NCBI GenBank assembly: GCA_014728185.1
Contig: WJMB01000113.1
Span: 1-7,082, forward strand
DNA: 7,082 bases
Direction of reading: 5' to 3'
Origin: Candidatus Coatesiibacteriota bacterium
Lineage (GTDB): Bacteria; RBG-13-66-14
Shown: positions 1 through 6,473 of the stretch, in pieces
Position numbering within the stretch: position 1 is the first letter of the stretch
Layout: the number at the start of each line of letters is the position of its first letter
Notes under the pieces: model-generated
What the model saw: only the letters and a program-made list of their open reading frames with translations
What the model was told of the DNA's origin: nothing
Database searches by the model: none
Program-made: the position numbers and the translations under genes

Positions 1-28
1 CCCCCCCCCCCCCCCCCCCCCCCCCCCC
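1..28. other. Homopolymer C run at the window edge
   Basis: The first 28 bases are all C and then give way abruptly to mixed GC-rich sequence. A pure homopolymer of this length at the very end of a sequence is most simply a sequencing or assembly artefact. A genuine G/C tract is possible but cannot be judged from one side. Confidence 0.75.
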
Positions 29-307
29 GGGTCTCCGGAGGAGGCGGGGGGGTCGCCGGCTCGAGGGCTGGTTTGGCGGAAGTCCGGGCATTCCCGGGAG
101 CCCTCGCGGGGCGCCGGACTCGTCGGAGCCGCCGGAGCCGCCCTTGTTGCGTCTTGGGCGATTTGCGCTGATTGGTTCGGGGGCGATCGTTTGCCAAGGC
201 AATAGTGCTTTGATTCTTGAGAGTGTATTGACGTGGCTGATAGCGGATGATTCCGCTGGTGGCGTTGCCTGATCGTCGGTTGCGTCCTCGATGTCTATCG
301 GTGCCCA
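29..307. other. Gene-free stretch downstream of tRNA-Arg, with two inverted repeats
   Basis: No gene is supported here. A frame is open from base 29 to a TAG at 203-205 on the plus strand, but its translation is low-complexity (G, A, R, S rich), resembles no family I know and has no visible start. Two structures are present. One is a nested inverted repeat: an 8-bp outer stem (62-69 with 99-106) enclosing a 5-bp stem (84-88 with 93-97). The other is a 6-bp perfect hairpin with a 4-base loop (242-257), about 50 bases beyond the tRNA 3' end. The second could help end the tRNA transcript, but no U-run follows it on the minus strand, so it is not a canonical intrinsic terminator. Confidence 0.5.
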
Positions 308-383
308 TGGCGCGCCCGGGTGGAATCGAACCACCGACCAGCGGTTTAGAAGACCGCTGCTCTATCCCCTGAGCTACGGGCGC
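308..383 (-). tRNA. tRNA-Arg, anticodon TCT
   Basis: The minus strand folds as a complete cloverleaf. The 7-bp acceptor stem pairs GCGCCCG (377-383) with CGGGCGC (312-318). The D arm is GCTC/GAGC. The anticodon stem GCGGT/ACCGC carries the loop CTTCTAA, which places T at position 33 and TCT at 34-36, so it reads AGA. The variable loop has 5 bases and the T arm is GGTGG-TTCGATT-CCACC. The discriminator base is G at 311, and CCA is encoded in the DNA at 308-310. There is no intron and no mismatch in the acceptor, D, anticodon or T stems. The gene charges arginine for a codon that is rare in GC-rich genomes. Confidence 0.97.
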
Positions 384-431
384 GGTGGTTTAGGTGTTGC
401 GGGCGGGGGCTAGGGGTGCGGGGCGGAGGGT

Positions 432-460
432 ATTTTAGCAGAAGATGGTGGGAATGTGTA
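432..460 (-). promoter_or_regulatory. Candidate promoter for tRNA-Arg
   Basis: On the minus strand an extended -10 element, TGC-TAAAAT, occupies 432-440. A -35-like TACACA (four of six positions match TTGACA) lies at 455-460 with a 17-base spacer. Initiation would fall near base 425, giving a leader of about 40 bases before the tRNA 5' end at 383. The element is also an AT-rich island in a very GC-rich surrounding. This rests on motif match alone. Confidence 0.5.
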
Positions 461-463
461 GGT

Positions 464-491
464 GCAAGGGAGGACCGGGGTCCTCCCTTGC
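464..491 (-). terminator. 12-bp perfect hairpin beyond the repeat-protein gene
   Basis: GCAAGGGAGGAC (464-475) pairs perfectly with GTCCTCCCTTGC (480-491) across a 4-base loop. It lies about 155 bases beyond the stop codon of the repeat protein and just before the tRNA promoter, which is where a transcript-ending structure would be expected. On the minus strand the bases after the stem are ACCTACACATT, with no U-run, so this is not a textbook intrinsic terminator. It could instead be an mRNA-stabilising 3' end or a protein-binding site. The structure is certain and its role is inferred. Confidence 0.45.
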
Positions 492-504
492 CGGATGAAT
501 CACT

Positions 505-658
505 GGTGGTCAGGTGGTGGCAATGGCAATGCCAAAACCCGTCATTTGTTCATGCGCGTTGATGGCAATGCCAAAACTTTCGGTGGTCAGGTGGTGGCAA
601 TGGCAATGCCAAAACTTTCGGTGGTTAGGTGGTGGCAATGGCAATACTAAAATCCGTC
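505..658. repeat. Four 38-bp tandem repeats overlapping a gene's 3' end
   Basis: Units begin at about 505, 543, 582 and 620 and stay in a 38-39 bp register. The consensus opens GGTGGTCAGGTGGTGGCAAT and continues GGCAATGCCAAAAC. Unit 3 (582-619) and unit 4 (620-658) share the first half almost base for base, units 1 and 3 match over about 34 bases, and unit 2 is degenerate in its first half but intact over GATGGCAATGCCAAAAC. Unit 4 contains the last codons and the TAG stop (647-649) of the repeat-protein gene. The copies are contiguous with no spacers. The array therefore forms the proximal 3' untranslated region of that mRNA. Confidence 0.9.
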
Positions 659-1504
659 GACGGCTTTGGCCCATTCACCGTTGTTGATGTAGAGGGCGCC
701 GTCGGCGTCGATGCCGAGGATCATCCATTCGTCGAGGTCGGGTTCGTAGAAGGCGGTGAGGTTGTAGGGGGAGGGTGCGGAGAGCTTGCCGCCGACGGGG
801 GCCCAGCTTTCGCCGCCCTGGTCGAGGTAGAGCTGGCCGCTGTCGTCGAGGGTGAACATGATGAAGGCTTCCTCTTTGGAGTCGAGGAAGATGGCGACCT
901 CGTAGGGGGAGCTGCCGGAGACCTTGCTGTAGGGCGCCCATTCCTCGGCACCGGAGATGAAGACCGCACCGGAGCGGTCTACGGTGACGACGAGCCAGTC
1001 GTCGTGGATGGCGTTGTAGATGGTGGAGAGCTTGTAGCCGCCGGCGCCGGGGCAGGGGCTGCCGTCCTCGACCCATTCATCGCCGGAGAGGACGTAGAGC
1101 TGGCCCGTGGCGTCGATGGCGTAGAAGAGGTAGTCGTTGAGCTCGGGATCGAAGAAGCCTTCGAAGTCGTAGGGGGCCTTGCCGTCGAGGCTGATGCCGG
1201 TGTCGGTCCACTCGGTGGCGCCGGAGACGTAGAGTTGGCCGCGGTTGTCGAGGGCCAGGACGATCCATGCATCGTCGACGGAGTCGTAGAAGGCGCTCAG
1301 GGCGTAGGGACCGGAGCCGGGACAGGGGCTGCCGTCCTTTTCCCAGCGATCGCCGGAGACGACGTAGAGCTGGCCGTTGTTGTTGATGGCGTAGATGAGG
1401 TAGTCGTCCATCTGGACGTCGTAGAAGGCGTCGAGGTCGAGGCTGCCGGCGAAGATAGCGCAGCAGAGCAGGGTGACGAGGAGGAGAAGGGTGAGTTTCT
1501 TCAT
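647..1504 (-). CDS. Secreted six-repeat protein (45-residue repeats), putative beta-propeller
   Basis: I do not recognise a named family. The 285-residue product starts MKKLTLLLLVTLLCC, a clear signal peptide with likely cleavage after A19. No canonical lipobox is present because L, not G/A/S, precedes the first Cys. The mature chain is six repeats starting at residues 27, 72, 117, 162, 206 and 252. Each has the pattern aromatic-D/N...D-x-hydrophobic strand...G-Q/A-L-Y...G-x-x-W, with W at 54, 99, 144, 189, 234 and 278. Repeats 1 and 3 share a DGSPCPG loop with single cysteines C61 and C151. Six short beta-rich repeats filling the whole chain suggest a six-bladed propeller, perhaps binding a surface ligand; that is inference. 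A GTG nine bases upstream is also in frame, but it lies inside the Shine-Dalgarno-like AAGGCGGTGA, so I prefer the ATG at 1502-1504. The gene appears monocistronic, with its own -10 element and a repeat array at its 3' end. Confidence 0.85.
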   Translation of the reverse strand: MKKLTLLLLVTLLCCAIFAGSLDLDAFYDVQMDDYLIYAINNNGQLYVVSGDRWEKDGSPCPGSGPYALSAFYDSVDDAWIVLALDNRGQLYVSGATEWTDTGISLDGKAPYDFEGFFDPELNDYLFYAIDATGQLYVLSGDEWVEDGSPCPGAGGYKLSTIYNAIHDDWLVVTVDRSGAVFISGAEEWAPYSKVSGSSPYEVAIFLDSKEEAFIMFTLDDSGQLYLDQGGESWAPVGGKLSAPSPYNLTAFYEPDLDEWMILGIDADGALYINNGEWAKAVDGF

Positions 1505-1605
1505 CGTGTTCACCGCCTTGGGGAAGGGGTTTATCGGCGTGGGACGCGGTGCGTCGCTTGCCGCGGGTGGTCGTGTTTAGTTGCAGTAGGCTCAATGTGG
1601 GAGGT

Positions 1606-1619
1606 CGTCCCATGGGACG
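1606..1619. promoter_or_regulatory. 14-bp perfect palindrome in the repeat-protein leader
   Basis: CGTCCCATGGGACG reads the same on both strands. It lies about 9-22 bases downstream of the start expected from the -10 element at 1634-1639, and about 100 bases before the ATG. That is a common place for a repressor operator. A palindrome without a loop is more likely a dimer-binding site than an RNA hairpin. No known regulator motif is recognised. Confidence 0.35.
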
Positions 1620-1633
1620 CGACCCTTCGGCAT

Positions 1634-1662
1634 ATTATAGCGGAAAGCCGTGACGATTCACA
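1634..1662 (-). promoter_or_regulatory. Candidate promoter of the repeat-protein gene
   Basis: A perfect TATAAT on the minus strand occupies 1634-1639, between the photolyase stop and the repeat-protein start. The hexamer 17 bases upstream (1657-1662) is TGTGAA, a poor -35, so an activator may be needed. A small imperfect palindrome, GTGA-4-TCAC (1650-1661), overlaps that position. Initiation near 1627 would give a leader of about 120 bases. The -10 stands out strongly in GC-rich DNA, but the -35 is weak. Confidence 0.5.
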
Positions 1663-1692
1663 GTTGCAGAATGAAAGAGGGCGCCGAGGGGG

Positions 1693-3072
1693 TCAGGCGG
1701 GAGCGGAGGTTTCGAGGACGCGCACGCGGGTCAGGTAGGCGTCGATGTCGAACTTGCGTTCCAGGCCGCGGGCGTTCATCGAGCGGACGTTGCCGAAGAC
1801 GGGGCGCTCGGGCCAGGGTCGGTCGTGGGCGCCCAGGCACCAGGCGGCGCCGGCGTAGCCGTTGGGGTCGCGGCCGTCGAGGGAGTAGCGGTCGTTGAGC
1901 TCGATGATGATCGAGAGGGCCTCGGCGGGCCGAGCCCGCCAGGTCAGCATCTGTTTGGCCCAATACATTCGCAGGTAGCCGTGCATCTTGCCGGTCAGGA
2001 GCAGCTCGCGCTGGGCGGCGTTCCAGTAGGGATCGTGGGTGGCGGCGGCCTCGAGGGTCTCGTTGTCGTAGAGGTAGGGTCGGTGATCGTCGGTGTGGGC
2101 CTCGAGGGTGGCCCGGGCCCAGACCGGCAGGCCGGGGTAGGCGTCGTAGTCGGTGTTGTGGAGGCACCAGTTGACGGCCAGCTCACGGCGGACGACGAGC
2201 TGTTCGAGGAAGGCTTCGGCGCCGGGACCGCCTCGGCGTCGGGCCGCTTGGGCGGCGCGGAGGGGAGCGAGCTGGCCGAAGTGCAGGTAGGGGGAGAGAC
2301 CGGACTGATGATCGGCGGCGGGATCGTTGCGGGAAGTGTGGTAGTCGTCGAGGCCGTTATCGAGGAAGGCGTCGAGACACCGGCGGGCGGCCGTCGGTCC
2401 TGGAGTGTGGAGGTGGTTGACCGGGGGCGGACCCGGGGGGAGGCCCAGAGAGTCCAGCAGTCCCTCGGTGTCGTCGAGGGGCTCGCCGGGCAGGTTCAGC
2501 TTGTCGGCCGAGATTCTGGGGGCGCGGGACGGGCGCAAGTCCGCCTGATCGAGGAAGTGGTCCAACAGACGGTTGATCTTGGGGCGGATGGTCCGGGCGG
2601 CGTACTCCAGTTTGTCGTCGAGAACGGCGGTGGGGACGCAGACCTCGCCCTCGACGAGGAGCAGGGGCACGCTGATTCGGCGGGCCAGCTCCCGGCGCCA
2701 GGCACGCTGGTGGCGCAGGTAGCCGACATCGCCGACGACCAGGGCGGCTTCGGCGGCCAGCTCGGCGGCGACGGCGGGAGGGCTTCCCAGGCGCGGGACG
2801 AAGGCGATGCCGCGCTTGGCGAGGGTACGGGCCGTCTCGGCCAGACCGTCCAGCATGAAGGCGTAGTGGCGGCGGTTGGCGCCGGGATAGTCGGCGGTGA
2901 GGCCGAAGCCGACGACGAGGGGCAGGTGCAGCTCGTCGGCTTTATCGACAGCGTAGTCGAGGGCCGGGTTGTCGTCGGGGCGTTGGGCGGCCTGCATCCA
3001 GTAGAGGACGTAGCGCCCGGCGGTGTCTACGCGGGCCTGGTTGGTCCGGCTCAGACGGGGCTGCGTGACCAT
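1693..3072 (-). CDS. phr: Class II CPD photolyase
   Basis: This is a light-dependent, FAD-containing cytoplasmic enzyme that splits cyclobutane pyrimidine dimers in DNA. The 459 residues match class II photolyases along their length. Residues 24-31 (YWMQAAQR) open the N-terminal antenna-type domain. The FAD and catalytic domain shows SGLSPYLHFGQ (257-267), EQLVVRRELAVNWC (290-303), DPYWNAAQ...TGKMHGYLRMYWAKQ (347-374), LNDRYSLDGRDPNGYAG (392-408) and HDRPWPERPVFGNVR (416-430). W350, W371 and W378 have the same spacing as the electron-transfer tryptophans that I recall for the Methanosarcina mazei enzyme (W360, W381, W388), so it is probably active. AGGAG lies six bases before the ATG. The gene begins 30 bases after the glycosyltransferase stop on the same strand, so it is probably cotranscribed with it. 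No frameshift or truncation is seen. A cryptochrome-only role is unlikely given the conserved class II motifs. Confidence 0.95.
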   Translation of the reverse strand: MVTQPRLSRTNQARVDTAGRYVLYWMQAAQRPDDNPALDYAVDKADELHLPLVVGFGLTADYPGANRRHYAFMLDGLAETARTLAKRGIAFVPRLGSPPAVAAELAAEAALVVGDVGYLRHQRAWRRELARRISVPLLLVEGEVCVPTAVLDDKLEYAARTIRPKINRLLDHFLDQADLRPSRAPRISADKLNLPGEPLDDTEGLLDSLGLPPGPPPVNHLHTPGPTAARRCLDAFLDNGLDDYHTSRNDPAADHQSGLSPYLHFGQLAPLRAAQAARRRGGPGAEAFLEQLVVRRELAVNWCLHNTDYDAYPGLPVWARATLEAHTDDHRPYLYDNETLEAAATHDPYWNAAQRELLLTGKMHGYLRMYWAKQMLTWRARPAEALSIIIELNDRYSLDGRDPNGYAGAAWCLGAHDRPWPERPVFGNVRSMNARGLERKFDIDAYLTRVRVLETSAPA

Positions 3073-3102
3073 CTCAGACTCCTCGGAGGTTATCGGCGGG
3101 CG

Positions 3103-4281
3103 TCATCGGCGGGGCTCGTCGGAGTCATCGCGGCCGCTCCAGCGGATCAGGGTGCGGCCCTTCCAGCGAGCCCGACCGCGCCGGGTCACCCGCAGGGAGT
3201 TGAAGGCGACAATCGTTCCCAGCAGCGCCACCACGGGGTGCCCCAGGGCCGCCCAGGCGGGATAGCCGAAGCGCAGGTAGATCAGCAGCCACTGGATCAG
3301 GGAGATACCCAGCATGGCCAGGGCGATGTAATGGATCGTCGGGGCGACGGCGGCGCCGAAGAGCTCGAGGACGATGATCACCACGGGCTCCCAGAACAGC
3401 ACGGCGATGAAGACCCAGGCGAAGATGAAGAAGGCGACGCGGTAGTTGAAGATGGCCAGGAAGTTCTTGCTGAACCCGGCGAAGGCGTCGGCGAAGCCGG
3501 TGTACATCCGACAGGAGACACGACGGGCGCCGTCGGCGAAAATCAGGCGATCCCCGGCCTCGACGACGCGGCGTCCCAGGGCGACATCGTCGGTGGCGTG
3601 GCTGCGCACCGCGGCGTGGCCGCCGATCCGGCGGTAGACGTCGCGGCGAAAGAGCATGAACTGGCCGTTGGCCGGGGCGAGAAAGGGCTTTTTCAACAAA
3701 CGCAGCAGGGCCAGGGGCAGGAAGCTGAAGATGCACCAGCTCATCAGCGGCACCAGCAGTCCCTCGCCGAAGCTCCCCAGCACCTGGCGGGGCATCAGGC
3801 TGAGCAGTCCCGCCCGGCGGCGCTGGAGCAGGTCGACGGCGTCGGCCAGGGCCCGGGGATGGTGGACGGTGTCGGCGTCGGTGAAGAGCAGCAGCTTGCC
3901 CTCGGCCCGGGCGGCGAGCTGATGGCAAGCCCAGTGCTTGCCCAGCCACCCCGACGGCGGCTCCTCGCCGTCGAGAATCCCGAGCCGGGGGTTCTCGGTG
4001 GCCAGAGCGTCCAGGATACCCCGGGTGCCGTCGGTGGAGTGGTCGTCGAGGACCAGCAGCTCGCAGTCCGGATATTCCTGGGTCAGTAGAGAATGAACGC
4101 AGTCGGCGATGCAGCGCTCCTCGTTCCGCGCCGGAACGAGGATCGAGACCCGAGGGGGCTTGGCGGCGCTGCCCCGCCGTTTGCCGAGTCGAGGCAGCAG
4201 CGCCAGGTTGCTCCCGGCGATCAACAGCAGCAAACCGGCGAAGACCAGCATCCCCCAGAGGTGGAACTCGAAGAGACTCAC
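3103..4281 (-). CDS. Membrane-anchored family 2 glycosyltransferase (HpnB/CrtQ-like)
   Basis: This protein probably transfers a sugar from a nucleotide donor to a lipid or polyprenoid acceptor at the cytoplasmic membrane face. Of its 392 residues, about 9-29 form an N-terminal membrane helix. The GT-A domain follows: VPARNEE (49-55), donor-site DD (79-80), GWLGKHWAC (111-119), metal-binding DAD (135-137), an acceptor loop with GQFMLFRRDVYRRIGG (206-221) and the candidate base region TDD (230-232). Three hydrophobic segments follow at about 281-305, 312-336 and 343-362, then a basic tail with RWKGR (372-376). The order of elements resembles hopanoid-associated HpnB and carotenoid CrtQ-type enzymes, but no hopanoid or carotenoid genes are nearby, so the acceptor is unknown. 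The start is GTG; its first bases form a GTGA overlap with the plsY stop, and GGAG lies five bases upstream, so translation is probably coupled. The upstream lipid gene supports a glycolipid role. Confidence 0.88.
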   Translation of the reverse strand: MSLFEFHLWGMLVFAGLLLLIAGSNLALLPRLGKRRGSAAKPPRVSILVPARNEERCIADCVHSLLTQEYPDCELLVLDDHSTDGTRGILDALATENPRLGILDGEEPPSGWLGKHWACHQLAARAEGKLLLFTDADTVHHPRALADAVDLLQRRRAGLLSLMPRQVLGSFGEGLLVPLMSWCIFSFLPLALLRLLKKPFLAPANGQFMLFRRDVYRRIGGHAAVRSHATDDVALGRRVVEAGDRLIFADGARRVSCRMYTGFADAFAGFSKNFLAIFNYRVAFFIFAWVFIAVLFWEPVVIIVLELFGAAVAPTIHYIALAMLGISLIQWLLIYLRFGYPAWAALGHPVVALLGTIVAFNSLRVTRRGRARWKGRTLIRWSGRDDSDEPRR

Positions 4282-4892
4282 GGCGTCTCCCCGGAGGAGC
4301 GGCTGGATCGTCGGCTGGGGAGGCCGAAGCGGGGACCGTCGGCGAGGTCGCCCCAGTGGCGCTGGACGAGGACGGCCAGGTTGACGGCGGCGGCCGCCAG
4401 GATCGGCGGCGGCTGTCCGTCGAGGATCAGGTAGGCGAACAGGACCGTGAAGCCGGCCAGGGAGCTCCAGGCGTCGTTGCGCTGGATCAGGTAGAAGACC
4501 ACCAGGGCGGCGCCGAGGATCGTCGGTGCGATCCAGTACGTCAGGCCGCTCCAGACGCCGAAGGTCACCGCGACGGCCTTGCCGCCGCGCAGGCCCAGCC
4601 AGGGGCTGTAGGCGTGGCCCAGCACCGGGGCCGCCAGGACGGGCAGCAGTCCCCAGCCCGTGATTCCGCCCAGGTGCAGCGCCAGCCAGACCGGCAGCGC
4701 TCCCTTGAGGTAGTCCAGCAGCAGGGCCGGAACGCCCAGGGCCGCTCCCCCGGCCTTGAAGGCGTTGGCCGCTCCCGGGTTGCCGTCGCCGTACTCCCGC
4801 ACATCGCGCGAGGCGAAAAGCCTTACCAGCAAGGGGCTGAAGGGGATCGAGCCGCAGGCGAAGCCCAGCAGGCTGTAGAGCAAAACGTTCAA
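4278..4892 (-). CDS. plsY: PlsY-like acyl-phosphate:glycerol-3-phosphate acyltransferase, divergent
   Basis: PlsY transfers an acyl chain from acyl phosphate to glycerol-3-phosphate in the inner membrane, the first step of phospholipid synthesis in most bacteria. The 204-residue length and about five hydrophobic segments fit the family. Visible landmarks are GSIPFS (14-19), GDGNPGAANAFKAGG (35-49), LLDYLKGALPV (58-68), GHAYSP (92-97) and LRGGKAVAV (101-109). Several positions differ from the usual PlsY pattern: D36 where the motif 1 Ser is normal, K46 where Arg is normal, LRGGK instead of FKGGK, and QRHWGD (177-182) where a His followed by Asn is expected. It may be a PlsY subfamily or a paralogue with another acceptor. 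The start is TTG, with GGAG five bases upstream and an in-frame TGA seven codons before it, so no longer start exists. It is the first gene of a tight unit with the glycosyltransferase and photolyase. Confidence 0.85.
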   Translation of the reverse strand: MNVLLYSLLGFACGSIPFSPLLVRLFASRDVREYGDGNPGAANAFKAGGAALGVPALLLDYLKGALPVWLALHLGGITGWGLLPVLAAPVLGHAYSPWLGLRGGKAVAVTFGVWSGLTYWIAPTILGAALVVFYLIQRNDAWSSLAGFTVLFAYLILDGQPPPILAAAAVNLAVLVQRHWGDLADGPRFGLPSRRSSRSSGETP

Positions 4893-5387
4893 GACCGCTC
4901 CGGGATCGGTTCAGTGGCAGGTGGGACCGACAGCGGAGGAGAGAAGGGTCGGTGGTCGGTCTCGGCCGGCCTTTCGGCTACAGGCGTCAAGCACAAAGCA
5001 AGCAAGCTTGATGACGGGTAGAGCTGATAATCAGCGGTGCTCAAGGGTTGTTGTAACGAATGCCGTTTGGAATCGCGGAGGATTGTCAGTCGATCAAGCA
5101 GTCCTTCGCCGCCGGCTTCCGTCGAGTGTAGCCCGTCCCCGGAACACACTTTGCCAACTAGATGCACCGCCGACGACCACCAGCCGCCGTAAGCCGACAC
5201 ACTGCAAAAAACAGGCGAGCGAGTGCTTGAGGCATCTGTGCCTAAGACGGCTTATCAGAACCGAAGCGCCTATGTTTGCCTGTCGGCCGGCCCTTCCCAT
5301 AAAACGCGCCGGGCTGATTGCGTGGCTGACTCGCTTCGCCGCAGACTCCACCCTCGCTCCTGACGGCGGATTTCTCGGCTCGTCCGC
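4893..5387. other. Intergenic region of about 500 bases, no supported gene
   Basis: No frame here gives a recognisable protein. It separates the DUF523-DUF1722 gene from plsY and should hold the terminator of the former and the promoter of the latter. A TTGGCA (-35-like, minus strand, 5152-5157) lies upstream of TACACT (5125-5130), but the 21-base spacer is too long for a confident call. Other structures are a palindrome GCTGATAATCAGC (5023-5035), a small hairpin AGGCA-TCTG-TGCCT (5230-5243) and an A6 run at 5206-5211 (T6 on the minus strand) that is not preceded directly by a GC stem. Base composition is less GC-rich than the flanking genes. Confidence 0.6.
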
Positions 5388-6347
5388 TCAATTGTCCCGA
5401 CCCTTGCCCGAGTCGGTGATCTCGACCAGCTCCCGGGGGAAGGGCTCGAAGAAACTCTGGCGGGCCAGGTAGTCGACACCGTGGGCGATGATCCAGCCGC
5501 GCAGCACGCTGGACAGTGCCGAGAGGGGCAGCTTGGCTTCGCGGTAGTCGGACAGCAGGTCGAGGAAGAAGGCCTTCTCCGAGGCGGAGATCTGTTTGGA
5601 GAAGTATCCCAGGGCGTGGAGCAAAACGTTGGTCACCGGGCCGACGCCGGGTGGGTCGGTCAAAGCGGTGGCGAAACCCCGCCGGTACTCGGCGGCGGCT
5701 TTCTCGGCGTCCTCGGCCCGGGCCAGCAAACGGCCCAGGCGGCGCATCGCGGCCTGGTCGTAGGCCAGCAGCAACAGCTTGTGCCGCGCCTGGAAGTCCA
5801 TCAGCGCCGCCATGCTTGGCTTATGGATTACGCCGCGCAGCTCGGCCAGGCTGAACAGCTTGGTCAGGTAGTGCTCGCGCAGAGTGTAATTGTTGAGGCG
5901 ACCTTCGTCCTCGACGGCCAGGTTCGGGAATCTCTCGATTACCGCACCCCCGAGGAAGCCGGGACCGCGGCCGAAGGCGCCCTTGGCGTCGGCGGCGGCG
6001 TAGCGGCGCACATCCTTGATGCCGCAGGTCGGGGAACGGTGCTTGAGCAGGAAGCCGTCGACCTCGCCGAGGTCGTCGAGGAGCCCGGTGATGTGCCCGC
6101 GCATGGCCTGGGTCAGATCGCGGCCCGTGGCCGGTTGGACCAGGCGGACCCCGCCGTCGGCCTCCACCACGCGGATGGGGTCCCGCGGGGCGCCCAGACC
6201 GATGTCGAACTCGGGACAGACGTCGACGAACTCGACCAGGGAGGCGAGCTTGTCGACGAAGGCGTTGGGCAGGCTGACGCCGTTCCAGCGACAGGCGGCG
6301 AAGCCCAGGCAACGGCTGACGACCACGCGGGGTTTCACGGCGGGCAT
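5388..6347 (-). CDS. DUF523-DUF1722 two-domain protein (TudS-like / YbgA-like)
   Basis: This 319-residue protein joins two conserved domains. The DUF523 part (about 6-150) has SRCLGFAACRWNG (11-23), DVCPEFDIGLGAPRDPIRV (42-60) and KHRSPTCGIKD (102-112). C13, C44 and C108 are well placed to hold an iron-sulfur cluster, as in TudS-type thiouracil desulfidases of the same family. The DUF1722 part (about 180-300) has DFQARHKLLLLAYDQ (184-198), GYFSKQISASEKAFFLDLL (247-265) and YREAKLPL (268-275), as in E. coli YbgA. The cellular role of the fusion is not established. In E. coli ybgA lies beside the photolyase gene phr; here a class II photolyase lies about 2.3 kb downstream on the same strand, which hints at a shared role in nucleobase damage, by inference. 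The ATG has AGGAAGG eight bases upstream. A 495-base gap downstream makes cotranscription with plsY uncertain. Confidence 0.92.
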   Translation of the reverse strand: MPAVKPRVVVSRCLGFAACRWNGVSLPNAFVDKLASLVEFVDVCPEFDIGLGAPRDPIRVVEADGGVRLVQPATGRDLTQAMRGHITGLLDDLGEVDGFLLKHRSPTCGIKDVRRYAAADAKGAFGRGPGFLGGAVIERFPNLAVEDEGRLNNYTLREHYLTKLFSLAELRGVIHKPSMAALMDFQARHKLLLLAYDQAAMRRLGRLLARAEDAEKAAAEYRRGFATALTDPPGVGPVTNVLLHALGYFSKQISASEKAFFLDLLSDYREAKLPLSALSSVLRGWIIAHGVDYLARQSFFEPFPRELVEITDSGKGRDN

Positions 6348-6473
6348 GACGGGGGCCTTCCTGTGGGTGGGTGTGGGAGTGCTTGGCGCATTTCCGTTCA
6401 GCTATTCCTCGAAATCAAGCCAGGTGGCGGGGTTTAAGGTGGGCAACCCACACACCGCTTGATTACTAAAGGG

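Noticed and set aside
505..658. The 38-bp repeats as a CRISPR array
   Set aside because: The copies are contiguous with no unique spacers, and no cas gene is present.
1077..1613. Arg/Pro-rich minus-strand frames overlapping the repeat protein, photolyase and DUF523-DUF1722 genes
   Set aside because: They are out-of-frame readings of GC-rich codons; their composition is typical of such shadows.
1650..1664. A CRP-type binding site upstream of the repeat protein
   Set aside because: The half-sites TGTGA and TCACG are separated by 4 bases rather than the 6 expected for CRP, and one outer base does not match.
629..1738. A 369-codon open frame on the plus strand opposite the repeat protein
   Set aside because: The minus-strand frame has a signal peptide, a ribosome-binding site and regular protein repeats. 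The plus frame only mirrors those repeats as VVDGV/VELA-type low-complexity sequence.
1825..4089. A 754-codon open frame on the plus strand opposite the photolyase and glycosyltransferase
   Set aside because: Its translation is low-complexity (G, A, V, E, Q rich) with no family resemblance. It is the antisense shadow of two well-supported genes with G/C third positions.
4889..5200. A 103-codon minus-strand frame whose TGA overlaps the plsY TTG start as TTGA
   Set aside because: The overlap looks like translational coupling, but the translation resembles no protein, has no good ribosome-binding site that I can identify, and lies in lower-GC intergenic DNA.
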